From: Nocardioidaceae bacterium
GTDB taxonomy: Bacteria > Actinomycetota > Actinomycetes > Propionibacteriales > Nocardioidaceae
Assembly: GCA_030447865.1 (NCBI GenBank)
Contig: JAUJOD010000001.1
Span: 372,001 to 436,000 of the forward strand
DNA: 64,000 nucleotides
Direction: 5' to 3'
Position 1 is the stretch's first letter. Every line of letters begins with the position of its first letter. The translations under genes were made by a program, and so were the position numbers. Under the pieces are notes generated by a model, which saw only the letters and a program-made list of their open reading frames with translations, ran no database searches and was not told the DNA's origin. Positions 16,819 to 27,918 of this stretch are shown piece by piece.

Positions 16819-16854
16819 GGACGTCGCGACGACGTTGGCGATGTGGCTGCCGCT

Positions 16855-18125
16855 CTATGCGGTTTTGCTGGGTGGGGAGAAGTAGACCCATTTGTGTTGG
16901 ATGGGTTCGCCGATGGGGTGTTGGTACTGGTGCCGGTCGGGTGGGCCGGGCAGTGGGTCGTCGGGTGGGCGGGGTCGCCCGATGGTGATCGGGTCGCCGC
17001 GGTTGTCGGTGAACGTCAGCCCGTCGGGGAGGTCGGCGTTACCGGTGATGAGGAACTCGCCGCGGTGGTGGGCGTCGTGATGATGCGGGCACAGACAGAT
17101 CAGGTTCCAGGTGTCGGTGGGTCCGCCGTCTTTCCAGTGGATGCCGTGATGGACCTCCAGGTAAGCCCGGGCGACACAGCCGGGGTATCGGCAGCCGCGG
17201 TCGCGGTCTTCCACCAGCGGCGGGTGCGGTCCGGGACGATCCGCATGCTGCGGCCCACGTTGACCGGTGGCCCGTCGGTCTCCCCCACCGGGGCGACCTG
17301 GCCGGCGCAGGTCAGCTTCGCCAGCAGACCCGGTGGGAGAGCGGGGCCGGCGTTGACCCAGGCCCCGGTGGTGTCGAGGTGCACATACACCCGGTACTTG
17401 TCGACCCGCGAGGTGGGTTGCACGGTCGACAGGGACCGGTTGCACACCTCAACCAGGGCGTCAAACGAACTCACTTGCGGTTGCCCAGCCTGGAACAGCG
17501 CATCCTTCGCCTCCGCCAGCGCAGCCTGGATCAGCGCGCCTTGGTCGGCGGGGGCGTCCACCACCAGCCGGTACCGGGTGGAGTCATGAAACTGGGTCAC
17601 CCGCCCCGGTGCGACCGCCTCAGCAGCCAACCCGGTCGGTTCCGGGGAACCCGCGCCGGCGTCTTCAGCGCCAGGCTGCCCACCGGGCTCGTCCGCGGCA
17701 GCGGCGCTGAGGGTGTCTCCCGGCGGTGTGGTGAAGGTATAGCGGGACAGCGTCCGGCGGATCTGCGGCACGGTGGCGATCGTGGCGAACGACGCGGCCT
17801 CCTCGTCACAGAACTTGCCCTGATGCCGGGTCACCGCATGCACCTGCTCAAACGACAACTCACCAGCGGCGAGCTTCCCAGTGGTCACCGGCAACTCGGT
17901 GCTGGCGGCGGCCACCTCGGCAACCTGGCGGGCGCGTTCGGGGGACAGCCCGGTCTGCAACGTCAAGTAGTGCTCCACCGACCGGATGCCGTAGCCGCGC
18001 CACAGGTCGGTCTCGATCAGCTCAGCCGTCAATTCCACCAACGTCGCGTTCGCGACGTTGAGCACACCGCACGCGTCAGCAAGCCGGTCCTTGATGTCAG
18101 CGAGCTTCGCGTAACTCTCATCCAT
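16855..18125 (-). pseudogene. DUF222 (13E12 repeat) HNH endonuclease gene with a frameshift
   Basis: The N-terminal DUF222 part is open from the ATG at 18125 and reads through GKLAAGELSFEQVHAVTRHQG to RSMRIVPDRTRR. There the frame is lost around 17217-17221. The next frame continues at once with LVEDRDRGCRYPGC and a complete HNH nuclease core (LEVHHGIHWKDGGPT ... CPHHHDAHH), ending at 16855. Restoring one base in a CCG-rich run rejoins the two halves, so this is a single deletion or a sequencing error. Such genes are abundant and poorly understood in actinobacteria; in phages HNH proteins nick or cut DNA. With the frame as given, the nuclease domain would not be made. Confidence 0.82.
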
Positions 18126-18275
18126 GCATACAATCGTACACCTGTTCGACGACAACGGCCATACTTGAACGCGGATCTGTGGATAGATGGATCCGAGAAT
18201 AGGGCGGCTTCAGAGAACCATGAGCATGAGAAAGTCGACGACACGGCGAGCCCCTCCGCCTAGCCTTGCGGTGTC

Positions 18276-18821
18276 GTGGCGTTCACCAAGATTCTCAGGT
18301 CGCAAGTCGTCTTCATCGGCGGCCGTTCAGGGGTCGGTAAGACGACGGTCGCCGCCGAGATGCACGCTCAGTTGATCGCCCTGAGTGTTCAACATTGCTG
18401 GATCGAGGGTGACAACCTCGACATGGCGTACCCGACACCTTGGGAGCAGGGTCACGCCCTAGCAGAGGCGAACTTGGCCGCGATGTGGCGCAACTATAAG
18501 GCGGTTGGCTACACGCGGCTGATCTACACCAACACCGCCGCGGTTCGCGGTGACGTGATCCGCTCCCTCGTCGCTGCGCTGGGGGACGACCCTGCCGTAC
18601 ACGCGATCTTGTTGACATCGAGCGACGACGAGGCAGACCGGCGGTTGAGCCAGCGGGAGGTAGGGAGCGGGTTGGCGTGGCATTCGGAGCGAAGTCGCAA
18701 GGCGGCTCGGAAACTTGAGTCCCTCGCCCCGCCCTGGGTGCAGCGCGTCAACACCGACCATCGGCGGATCATCGACATCGCCCGAGACATCGTCGATCTC
18801 GTCGGGTGGGACCACAGGTGA
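18276..18821 (+). CDS. Small P-loop ATPase/kinase-like protein
   Basis: A 181-residue protein with Walker A GGRSGVGKTT (about 15-24), an acidic EGDNLDM block where small-molecule kinases bind substrate, and a lid-like Arg-rich segment RRLSQREVGSG. It belongs to the broad AAA_33/adenylylsulfate-kinase-like P-loop group, whose members phosphorylate small molecules including antibiotics. No closer family can be named. The GTG at 18276 is used; no strong ribosome-binding site is visible. A second protein of the same kind is encoded at 43572. Confidence 0.7.
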   Translation: MAFTKILRSQVVFIGGRSGVGKTTVAAEMHAQLIALSVQHCWIEGDNLDMAYPTPWEQGHALAEANLAAMWRNYKAVGYTRLIYTNTAAVRGDVIRSLVAALGDDPAVHAILLTSSDDEADRRLSQREVGSGLAWHSERSRKAARKLESLAPPWVQRVNTDHRRIIDIARDIVDLVGWDHR

Positions 18822-18897
18822 AGACCAGTGCGGGTTGCAGGTGGCCCTACTTCGCTCTACCGCGGACAACTACTCCGAGGCGGCACAAACCAGGACG

Positions 18898-19566
18898 TCA
18901 GCTACGGCTAGCGCAAGACGCAGCGCCGAGCCACGTGTGCAGGTTCCCAGCCCAACAGAATCCCAGCTTGGGTCTCCTCTCGCTGATCCACAGCCCCGGC
19001 ACCCTCTTGTCACCGCAGCGAGATCCCAGCAACTGGAAGCAATGGTTCTTCTCCAGCGAGTTCGGGAACTGCGTGATGAACGCCACCCCTTCCGCTGCCG
19101 TCAGCGGGCTTCGTCCCTTAGCCACAACGATGCGTAGCGCATCGTTTGGCCGAACTCCCAACGTCTCGTGCCCACGGTCGACATCGAAGATCACGTACGC
19201 TCTGGGGTCCGACAATTCGATCGACTCGACCGGCTCGAAGGTGTCGATGTCGGCAGTGTCGGGTGATACGAACCCTCGGCCCCCACCGAGCGACGTCAGC
19301 GGCATCGTCTTGGTGACGGGCACGAGCGACGTGCCGATCACGATGATGAATGGCACCCGTTCACGGGTTGGCTCGATGAGTGGCATGGCGGCATGGACGC
19401 GGTCGCGCAGCGGTTCGATGAGGCGCCGGAACGGAATCTCCGTCATGTTGGCGAGACTCGGATACCCATGGTGAACGAGGGTGGCTAGCTGTCGGTCGAA
19501 CTCTGCCTCGACCGCCTCTGCGGTCATCTGTACGGCACCGGCGTTGGTGAAGGCAACAGTTGGCAC
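18898..19566 (-). CDS. DUF5701 family protein
   Basis: A 222-residue soluble protein. The C-terminal GFCWAGNLHTWLGAASCASR is the clearest hallmark of the DUF5701 group, and DVDRGHETLGVRPNDAL and RSPLTAAEGVAFITQFP also fit it. The function is unknown; no catalytic motif, signal peptide or membrane segment is visible. The ATG at 19566 gives a normal length for the family. It is convergent with the kinase-like gene at 18276, with a 76-base gap, and lies just downstream of the folate cluster on the same strand without evident coupling. Confidence 0.7.
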   Translation of the reverse strand: MPTVAFTNAGAVQMTAEAVEAEFDRQLATLVHHGYPSLANMTEIPFRRLIEPLRDRVHAAMPLIEPTRERVPFIIVIGTSLVPVTKTMPLTSLGGGRGFVSPDTADIDTFEPVESIELSDPRAYVIFDVDRGHETLGVRPNDALRIVVAKGRSPLTAAEGVAFITQFPNSLEKNHCFQLLGSRCGDKRVPGLWISERRPKLGFCWAGNLHTWLGAASCASRS

Positions 19567-19627
19567 GTCGCCGAGTGTAGGACGACGTCCAAAAGGAGCG
19601 GTCGGAAGACGGATGTGGCGCCGCGAG

Positions 19628-20143
19628 CTAGCGGCCGTCGCTCGGGAACAGGTCGTCGTCCTCGATCCTCGGCACGCGGCAGGCCCGCTCCAACAGCAGC
19701 CCAGCGACGACGATGAGAATCCCGGCCACGGCTGCGCTGGCTGAGCGGATCACGCGCTCACGAGGCAGCACAACATCAAGTTGATCGATGAACTGCAGGG
19801 CAAGACCGACGTACCCACCTGCCACGAGCGCCCCGGTGAGCGCGCTCGCCTTGGCGATCAGCAGCAGGTTCACCGCCCGCTGCGCCTCGATCAGCCGACC
19901 CTCGCGATGCATTGTGCGGTACGTCGTGTAGGCCAGCACCGCAACCACGGCCGCGATCGCCAGCAGGGCGACCACCGATGTCCACTGCACCCGGGGCGCC
20001 ACGTTGTTGAGGCGCTCCGCGACCGGGACGAGCCCCCAGCCAAGCACCGCCCCCACCGTGAAGACGACGGCCAATGCGCTGATCCGGGTCGGGCCCACGG
20101 TGCCGCGCGGAGCGCTGGAGAAATCAGCCACGGGTGGGACCAC
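19628..20143 (-). CDS. DUF3180 family membrane protein
   Basis: A 171-residue protein with four predicted membrane helices (about residues 22-40, 54-72, 92-112 and 130-150), matching the actinobacterial DUF3180 family. That family is almost always encoded after folK, as here. The GTG start at 20143 directly follows the folK stop codon, so it is translationally coupled to the folate operon. Function is unknown; the constant neighbourhood suggests a link to folate metabolism or cell-envelope functions, but no active-site residues can be pointed to. Confidence 0.85.
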   Translation of the reverse strand: MVPPVADFSSAPRGTVGPTRISALAVVFTVGAVLGWGLVPVAERLNNVAPRVQWTSVVALLAIAAVVAVLAYTTYRTMHREGRLIEAQRAVNLLLIAKASALTGALVAGGYVGLALQFIDQLDVVLPRERVIRSASAAVAGILIVVAGLLLERACRVPRIEDDDLFPSDGR

Positions 20144-20710
20144 TCAGTCCAGGTGGAGGACGAGGTCCTGGCGGCGTGCCACCCCGGCGGTGCCGACAGC
20201 CGCCATCAGGTCGGCGACTGCTCCGCGGCCGGGAATCCGCGCACCCGAGTCAACCTCGTGCCAGGGCACCAGCACGAACGCCCGCTCATGCGCGCGCGGG
20301 TGGGGCAGGCGCAGCTCGTCGGTGTCGGACAACCGGTCGCCGAGGACGATGAGGTCGAGGTCGAGGGGCCGGGGCGCGTTGGTCTCCTCGCGTTCGCGCC
20401 CGTACGTCGTCTCGATCGCGTGCAGCCGGTCGAGCAGGGCAGCCACCGAGAGCGTCGTGTCGGCGAGCACCACCGCGTTGAGGAAGTCGGGTGAGCCGTC
20501 GGGGGCGTCAACCGGTGTCGTCTCATACACCGACGACACGGCTACCAGTCGTACGTCGGGGGTGTCTGCCAACGCGCCGATCGCTCCCTGCAAGGCGGCG
20601 AACCGGTCGCCAAGGTTGCTGCCAAGCGACAGCACCGCAGTTCTGATCGGCCGCATGCCCCCCGTTAACGGGTCGCTCTCGACCATGTACGGGTTGGGCG
20701 TCTCACTCAT
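20144..20710 (-). CDS. folK: 6-hydroxymethyl-7,8-dihydropterin pyrophosphokinase (HPPK)
   Basis: Transfers pyrophosphate from ATP to hydroxymethyldihydropterin, the substrate for FolP. The 188-residue protein shows LSLGSNLGDR (27-36), VSSVYETTPV, DFLNAVV and the signature RPLDLDLIVLGD with the two Mg-binding aspartates, then LPHPRAHERAFVL. About 20 extra N-terminal residues precede the family core; a start at the internal ATG (Met19) is possible. Its ATG overlaps the end of folB by 8 bases, so the two are coupled. Confidence 0.93.
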   Translation of the reverse strand: MSETPNPYMVESDPLTGGMRPIRTAVLSLGSNLGDRFAALQGAIGALADTPDVRLVAVSSVYETTPVDAPDGSPDFLNAVVLADTTLSVAALLDRLHAIETTYGREREETNAPRPLDLDLIVLGDRLSDTDELRLPHPRAHERAFVLVPWHEVDSGARIPGRGAVADLMAAVGTAGVARRQDLVLHLD

Positions 20711-21092
20711 CGCGACTCCGGTGGATGGTCACGCTGACGTCGTCAACGGTTACTGGCAACGGCGCGTGCGGCTTGTGGACGGTGACGTCGACCTCCGCCA
20801 CCGCCGTCTCGTCCAGGCAGATGTCAGCGAGCCGCTGCGCGAGCGTCTCGATGAGGTCTACCGGGTCGGCCGAGACCGCTGTGGCCAGCCGCTGCGTGAG
20901 GCCGGCGTAGTCGACAGCGGCGGTCAGGTCGTCGCTTGCTGCCGCCGGTCGGGTGTCAAGCCCGAGCATGACGTCGACGACGAACTGCTGGCCGCGCCGG
21001 CGCTCAGTCTCAAGGACCCCATGGTGGCCGTGGACGCGCAAGCCGCGAACCGCCAACCGGTCGGGAGGTGATGTGCCCGGTTGCTGCATCAT
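20703..21092 (-). CDS. folB: Dihydroneopterin aldolase
   Basis: Cleaves dihydroneopterin to hydroxymethyldihydropterin and glycolaldehyde. The 129-residue protein has the N-terminal RGLRVHGHHGVLETERRRGQ block with the conserved VHGHHGV and glutamate, then VDYAGL and LIETLAQRLAD with the substrate-binding glutamate. The frame is open upstream to 21347, but the ATG at 21092 has GGAG five bases before it and matches the family start. It lies 88 bases after folP and overlaps folK by 8 bases. Confidence 0.92.
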   Translation of the reverse strand: MMQQPGTSPPDRLAVRGLRVHGHHGVLETERRRGQQFVVDVMLGLDTRPAAASDDLTAAVDYAGLTQRLATAVSADPVDLIETLAQRLADICLDETAVAEVDVTVHKPHAPLPVTVDDVSVTIHRSRDE

Positions 21093-21180
21093 GGCGTCTC
21101 CGTCTGTGTGGCGTCCCGGCCAGACAGTACCGGTGACGCGGGCTGCATCGGCCGTGCGGGTCATTTGCGGCCGTTGACGG

Positions 21181-22044
21181 TCATTCACGCGCCTCGCGAG
21201 CCCACCGCGAGGCGACCTTGACCGCGTCCAGCGATCGGCGTACGTCGTGCACGCGCACGCACCAGACGCCGGCCGCGGCGCACAGCGCTGACACGGCCGC
21301 GGAGGCGTCGTCGCGCTGGTCAGCGGGGCGTCGCTCACCGTCGTCATCGGCGAGCAGCTCCCCGAGGAAACTCTTGCGCGAGGCCCCTACCAGCAGCGGC
21401 TGACCCAGCTCGTGCAGGGATTGCAACGCTGTCAGCAGCTGCCAGTTGTGGTCAGGTGTCTTGGCAAAGCCCAGTCCTGGGTCGAGCGCGAGCCGCTGCC
21501 TGGGCAGCCCAGCGGCGCTGGCTGCGTCGACGCGAGCCCGCAGCTCGGCTCGGACCTCAGCCACCACATCGGCGTACGTCGCCCGGTCCTGCATCGACGT
21601 GGAGTGTCCGCGCCAGTGCATCGCGAGGTAGGGCACGCCGAGCTCGACCACCGTCGGCAGCATGTCGGGGTCGGCCAGTCCGCCGGAAACGTCGTTGACC
21701 GCGACGGCACCCGCCTCGACGGCCGACCGGGCAACGCCCGCCCGCATGGTGTCGACGGTCACCACCGCGTCACCCTTTGCCAGCGCCGCCACCACGGGAA
21801 GCACCCTCGCCAACTCCTCATCGAGACTCGGCCGTTCGGCTCCGGGGCGGGTCGACTCACCCCCCACGTCGACAAGGTCTGCCCCGGCCTCCACCAGCTC
21901 CAGCCCGTGCTCGACCGCGGCTGAGCTGTCGAACCACAGACCGCCGTCGGAGAACGAGTCGGGGGTGACGTTGACGACGCCCATCACCAGACACCGGTCC
22001 GGCGTGGGCAGCCCATCGACGTACCGGGCGGGAGCGGCGAACAC
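21181..22044 (-). CDS. folP: Dihydropteroate synthase
   Basis: Joins hydroxymethyldihydropterin pyrophosphate to p-aminobenzoate; the sulfonamide target. The 287-residue TIM barrel shows both signatures: GVVNVTPDSFSDGG (22-35) and DVGGESTRPGA (59-69), then NDVSGG, AMHWRG, LDPGLGFAKT and VGASRKSFLG. The start is GTG at 22044, four bases after the folE stop, so it is coupled to folE. The insertion DDDGERRPADQRDD after SFLGELLA is a little longer than in many homologues but lies on a surface loop. Confidence 0.95.
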   Translation of the reverse strand: MFAAPARYVDGLPTPDRCLVMGVVNVTPDSFSDGGLWFDSSAAVEHGLELVEAGADLVDVGGESTRPGAERPSLDEELARVLPVVAALAKGDAVVTVDTMRAGVARSAVEAGAVAVNDVSGGLADPDMLPTVVELGVPYLAMHWRGHSTSMQDRATYADVVAEVRAELRARVDAASAAGLPRQRLALDPGLGFAKTPDHNWQLLTALQSLHELGQPLLVGASRKSFLGELLADDDGERRPADQRDDASAAVSALCAAAGVWCVRVHDVRRSLDAVKVASRWAREARE

Positions 22045-22048
22045 GCCG

Positions 22049-22654
22049 CTAACCGAGGATGAGGCTCATCGCCTCGGCCCGCGTCGCCGGGTCACGAAGC
22101 TGACCGCGCACAGCGCTCGTCACCGTCTTCGAGCCAGGTTTGCGGACACCGCGCATGGTCATGCACAGATGCTCGCACTCGATCACGGTGATGACGCCCC
22201 GGGGCTCGAGGATGCGCGTGAGGGAATCAGCTATCTGGGTGGTGAGCCGTTCTTGCACCTGCGGGCGGCGGGCGAAGACGTCGACGAGTCGAGCGAGCTT
22301 CGACAGGCCGGTGATCTGGCCCTTCGCGTTGGGGATATAGCCGACGTGAGCGACCCCATGGAAGGGGACCAGGTGGTGCTCACAGGTCGACCAGACCTGG
22401 ATGTCCTTGACCAGGACGAGCTCGTCGTGGCCGATGTCGAACGTGGTAGTCAACACCTCTTCAGGCGTCAGGTGCAGCCCGGCGAAGGTCTCGGCGTAAA
22501 CGCGCGCCACCCGCGCCGGTGTGTCGCGCAGCCCGTCGCGCTCGGGGTCCTCGCCGATCGCCACCAGCAGCTCTCGGACCGCCGCTTCCGCCCGCTCGGC
22601 GTCGAACTTCCCCACCGTCCACGCCGTAGGCAGGCGGATCGGGTCAATCCCCAT
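22049..22654 (-). CDS. folE: GTP cyclohydrolase I
   Basis: First step of folate synthesis: GTP to dihydroneopterin triphosphate. The 201-residue protein has the zinc ligand and active-site motifs [12 protein letters not shown] (Cys and two His), [27 protein letters not shown] and [12 protein letters not shown] with the second conserved cysteine. It is therefore the classical zinc-dependent type IA enzyme. The ATG at 22654 starts 8 bases after the ftsH stop; a longer frame upstream runs antisense-like through the ftsH tail and is not used. Confidence 0.96.
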   Translation of the reverse strand: MGIDPIRLPTAWTVGKFDAERAEAAVRELLVAIGEDPERDGLRDTPARVARVYAETFAGLHLTPEEVLTTTFDIGHDELVLVKDIQVWSTCEHHLVPFHGVAHVGYIPNAKGQITGLSKLARLVDVFARRPQVQERLTTQIADSLTRILEPRGVITVIECEHLCMTMRGVRKPGSKTVTSAVRGQLRDPATRAEAMSLILG

Positions 22655-22662
22655 GAGTTGGT

Positions 22663-24711
<2,049 letters not shown>

Positions 24712-24848
24712 CCGGAGCTAGGTGCTCCGTTCCTCCTGCCACTTGTCATCGGGGTTTGCTCCATTGTCGCCTATGCAGCCAAATCCGCGACCGGCGCGCA
24801 GGATGCACCGTTCAGTAGGACGGACAGCTGAGCCGATGCGTGCCTTGA

Positions 24849-25412
24849 TCAGGAGTAGACGTGCGGCGCGAGGGTGCCGATCGATCGCAGGTTTCGGTAG
24901 CGCTCGGCATAGTCGAGCCCGTACCCGACGACGAACTCGTCGGGGATGTCGAAGCCGACGTACTTCAAGTCGACCATCATCCGCTGCGCCGCTGGCTTGC
25001 GCAGCAGGGTGCAGATATTGACCGACGCCGGTTTGCGCGAGCTGAGGCTGGTGGTGAGCCACGACAGGGTCAGGCCGGTGTCGATGATCTCGTCCACAAC
25101 CAGCACGTTCCGGCCGGTGATGTCGGTGTCAAGGTCCTTGAGGATCCGCACCACGCCGGAGGAGGCGGTGCCTGAGCCGTACGACGAGATCGCCATCCAG
25201 TCCATCTCGACGTGCCGGACTAGAGCTCGAGCGAGGTCTGCCATCACCATGACGGCACCACGCAGGATGCCGACGAGCAGCAGGTCCTTGCCTTCGTAGT
25301 CCCGCTCGATCTCGCGCGCGATCTCCTGCAGGCGCTGCTGAATCTGCTCCTCGCTGATCAGCGTCGAGACAAGGTCATGCTCGACGTGGGCGACGTCCAC
25401 AGACTCCTCCAT
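24849..25412 (-). CDS. hpt: Hypoxanthine phosphoribosyltransferase
   Basis: Purine salvage enzyme making IMP or GMP from the base and PRPP. The 187-residue protein shows LLLVGILRGAVMVMADLARAL, SSYGSGTASSGVVRILKDLD, and the PRPP-binding loop VLVVDEIIDTGLTL, followed by FDIPDEFVVGYGLDYAERYR. All are diagnostic. The ATG at 25412 is preferred; a GTG at 25439 extends the protein by nine residues. It lies between tilS (39-base gap) and ftsH, the standard actinobacterial order. Confidence 0.95.
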   Translation of the reverse strand: MEESVDVAHVEHDLVSTLISEEQIQQRLQEIAREIERDYEGKDLLLVGILRGAVMVMADLARALVRHVEMDWMAISSYGSGTASSGVVRILKDLDTDITGRNVLVVDEIIDTGLTLSWLTTSLSSRKPASVNICTLLRKPAAQRMMVDLKYVGFDIPDEFVVGYGLDYAERYRNLRSIGTLAPHVYS

Positions 25413-25478
25413 GCGTGCGACGGGGTCATAGCGTGTCACAGCGCGGGCGGAGTCAGCCGTGGTGGGCGGGTCGGCGTG

Positions 25479-26492
25479 TCAACCGCAGGCCAACGGGCTC
25501 CCGTCGCCGCCCCCGGGCTGGCGTGCCTCGAACCGCAACGCGCCGTGCCGGCGGGTCGCCCGCACATGCCCCGGGAGGTCTACGCCGGCTTGCCCGTGCC
25601 AGTTGGTGACGAGGCGCTCAACTTCGTCGATGTGTACGGCGAACAGCTCGCCCCCCGGGCAGCCAGCAGCAAGTGCGGCGATCCGCAGTACGCGCCGACG
25701 TAGCGAAGCGGGGGCCGCCGACAGCACGGCCACGGCGAATGACCCGTCCTGCTGGCGGGCTGAGGGCAGCAGCTCCGCGGCCAACGAGTCGAGCGCGTCG
25801 GCGTCGGCGCGGGCCAGTGCGGCAGTGCGAGCGAGCGCCTGGGAGACGCCGGGGCCTAGCTGCTCCTCCAGCACCGGCAGTACGGTGCGGCGTACCCTCA
25901 CCCGCCGGTAACGCGGGTCGAGGTTGTGCGGGTCCTGCCAGTACTTCAGGTCCAACGCCCGGCAGGCCCGCTCGGTGCAGTCGCGGGTCAGCCCGAGCAG
26001 CGGCCGGCGGCACCGACCGGTGACCGGGGCCATCCCGGCGAGCGAACGCAGGCCACTGCCGCGGGCGAGGCCCAGCAGCACCGTCTCCGCCTGGTCGTCG
26101 AGGGTGTGGCCAAGCAGCACCACCGCGTCGAGCCTCTCCGCAGCGCGGTTGAGGGCGGCGTAGCGGGCGTCCCGAGCCGCCGCCTCCGGCCCCGCCCCGG
26201 CGGCCACGGTGACGGCGATGACCTCGACCGGGTCGCAGCCCATCTCCCGCAGCAGGGTCGCGACCTCGGCTGCTACGCCCGCCGATCCGTCTTGGAGGCC
26301 GTGGTCGACCACTAACCCACCGACCAGCCAGCCGGCCGCGGCGCCTTCGAACGCGGCACCAGCCGCCAGCGCGAGGGAGTCAGCACCACCGGAACAGGCA
26401 ACGAGCACCCGGCTGCCTGGGGCCACATCGGAGAGGGCGACGCGGACCGCGCGGCGTACGTCGGCAACGGCGGCGTCGAGCGCACCACCCAT
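25479..26492 (-). CDS. tilS: tRNA(Ile)-lysidine synthetase
   Basis: Converts the wobble cytidine of tRNA-Ile(CAU) to lysidine, an essential decoding modification. The PP-loop ATP pyrophosphatase motif SGGADS is at 34-39. GHTLDDQAETVLLGLARGSGLRSLAGM and RPLLGLTRDCTERAC follow, all typical of TilS. The C-terminal third is the substrate-binding domain seen in actinobacterial forms. Length 337 residues. It starts 6 bases after the stop of the metalloprotease gene upstream, so the two are likely co-transcribed. Confidence 0.94.
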   Translation of the reverse strand: MGGALDAAVADVRRAVRVALSDVAPGSRVLVACSGGADSLALAAGAAFEGAAAGWLVGGLVVDHGLQDGSAGVAAEVATLLREMGCDPVEVIAVTVAAGAGPEAAARDARYAALNRAAERLDAVVLLGHTLDDQAETVLLGLARGSGLRSLAGMAPVTGRCRRPLLGLTRDCTERACRALDLKYWQDPHNLDPRYRRVRVRRTVLPVLEEQLGPGVSQALARTAALARADADALDSLAAELLPSARQQDGSFAVAVLSAAPASLRRRVLRIAALAAGCPGGELFAVHIDEVERLVTNWHGQAGVDLPGHVRATRRHGALRFEARQPGGGDGSPLACG

Positions 26493-26498
26493 CGGTCG

Positions 26499-27659
26499 TC
26501 AGCCGTGCACGCGCGCCACCCACCGCGCGGGATCAGCGATCTCAGCCCGGTCGGGGAGGTTGCGGGGTGCCGCCCAGACCGCGTTGAACCCCTCCATCCC
26601 CACCTTGTCGATGACGCCGCGCACGAACACCGCACCATCGCGGTACTGGCGCATCTTGGCGTCGAAGCCCAGCAGCCGACGGATCAGCTGGTCGAGCGGG
26701 CCGGCGCCGGCGCGGCGCGCAGTGAACTTGCGGCGGATCTGTTCCACACTCGGTACGACCTCGGGCCCCACGCCGTCCATGACCACATCGGCATGGCCCT
26801 CGAGAAGCGACATGACCGCGGTGATCCGCTCGAGCACTTCCCTTTGCTCCTGGGTCTGCAGCAGGTCGAGCAGCGACGCCTCGGAGTCCCCGCGCACCAT
26901 CCGACCGACCTGCTCCAGCGCGTCGCGCAGCATGCCGGCGAGCTTCTGTGGGTCGAGCTCGGTGCTTTCCAGCAGGTGCGCGATCTCACCGAGCATGTGC
27001 TCGCGCAACCACGGCACCGCGGTGAACTGCACTCGGTGCGTCTCCTCATGTAGGCACACCCACAGCCGGAAGTCATGGGGATCGACTTCCAGCTCGCGCT
27101 CCACGTGTACGACGTTCGGCGCGACGAGCAGCAGCCGGCCGGCAGTGGCAGCTCCGGCAGTGCCCGTTCCGTCTCCATCGACCGCAACAGCGCCCGGCCG
27201 GTCCGCGTCCGCTCCAGCACTGCTGGCTCCGATGGCACCCACATCGACGAACGGGTCGAACTGTCCGAGCACTTTGCTCGCCAGGTAAGCGAGCAGACCC
27301 CCAGCCTCCACACCGGTGACCCGCGACCCGATCGCCGCCGTCATACCTCCCGAATCTCCGCGCTTCTCGGCCATCTTGGCGATCAGTGGCCGCAGCACGA
27401 CCTTGAAACCGTCAGCGTTGGCCTGCACCCACCCGGCTCGGTCGACGATGAGCACCGGTGCGGTGGCCGACTCGGCGTGCAGGCCGGTGTACGCGCGAAC
27501 GTGCCCCTCGGCAAGTGCCGCGGACTCCCGCAGCTCCCGCACCGTCTCGCGCGCCTCGTCCCGGCTGACGTCGGGGCCCGGCCGCATGAGCCGCTTGGCG
27601 GTGAGCACCGCCAAGTCCCAGTCGACCATCTCAGGGGTCCCGTGCGCTCCGTCTGCCAT
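26499..27659 (-). CDS. Zinc-dependent metalloprotease (DUF2342 / 'F420 biosynthesis associated' family)
   Basis: A 386-residue protein of a predominantly actinobacterial family. The putative zinc site is HEETH (204-208) in LWVCLHEETHRVQF, with a further EGHADVVMDGVG block that may supply the third ligand. No signal peptide is visible. The natural start is the ATG at 27659; the frame is open upstream but unconserved. The family normally sits directly upstream of tilS, as here. The substrate is unknown, and its older link to coenzyme F420 rests on phylogenetic co-occurrence only. Confidence 0.85.
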   Translation of the reverse strand: MADGAHGTPEMVDWDLAVLTAKRLMRPGPDVSRDEARETVRELRESAALAEGHVRAYTGLHAESATAPVLIVDRAGWVQANADGFKVVLRPLIAKMAEKRGDSGGMTAAIGSRVTGVEAGGLLAYLASKVLGQFDPFVDVGAIGASSAGADADRPGAVAVDGDGTGTAGAATAGRLLLVAPNVVHVERELEVDPHDFRLWVCLHEETHRVQFTAVPWLREHMLGEIAHLLESTELDPQKLAGMLRDALEQVGRMVRGDSEASLLDLLQTQEQREVLERITAVMSLLEGHADVVMDGVGPEVVPSVEQIRRKFTARRAGAGPLDQLIRRLLGFDAKMRQYRDGAVFVRGVIDKVGMEGFNAVWAAPRNLPDRAEIADPARWVARVHG

Positions 27660-27687
27660 GCCGTACACCGTACGTCCCTGCCGAGGA

Positions 27688-27713
27688 GGCCAGTCGTGGA
27701 GCGGAGACTGGCC
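27688..27713. other. Inverted repeat upstream of the metalloprotease gene
   Basis: GGCCAGTC and GACTGGCC form a perfect 8-bp stem with a 10-base loop, 29 bases before the metalloprotease start. There is no T-run. It could be a weak terminator for dacB or part of the promoter region. The rest of 27714-27918 is GC-rich with imperfect GAGCGACTC repeats (27873-27925) that run into the end of dacB. Confidence 0.3.
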
Positions 27714-27918
27714 GCTCACGCAGGCAACCAACAGCGCCCTGCGGTCGCACTGCCGCGCAGCTCGTAATCCAGGTGCAACCAGTGCACTCGGTTGACGAGT
27801 CGCGACACCCCTTACCCGGCCTGCCCCTTCCCCGCCACCACGGCTCGCGGCCCCGCCAACACCGCGAGGACTGAGCGACTCGGCGGCGCGACTCAGCGGA
27901 GCGACTCGACGGAGCGAC

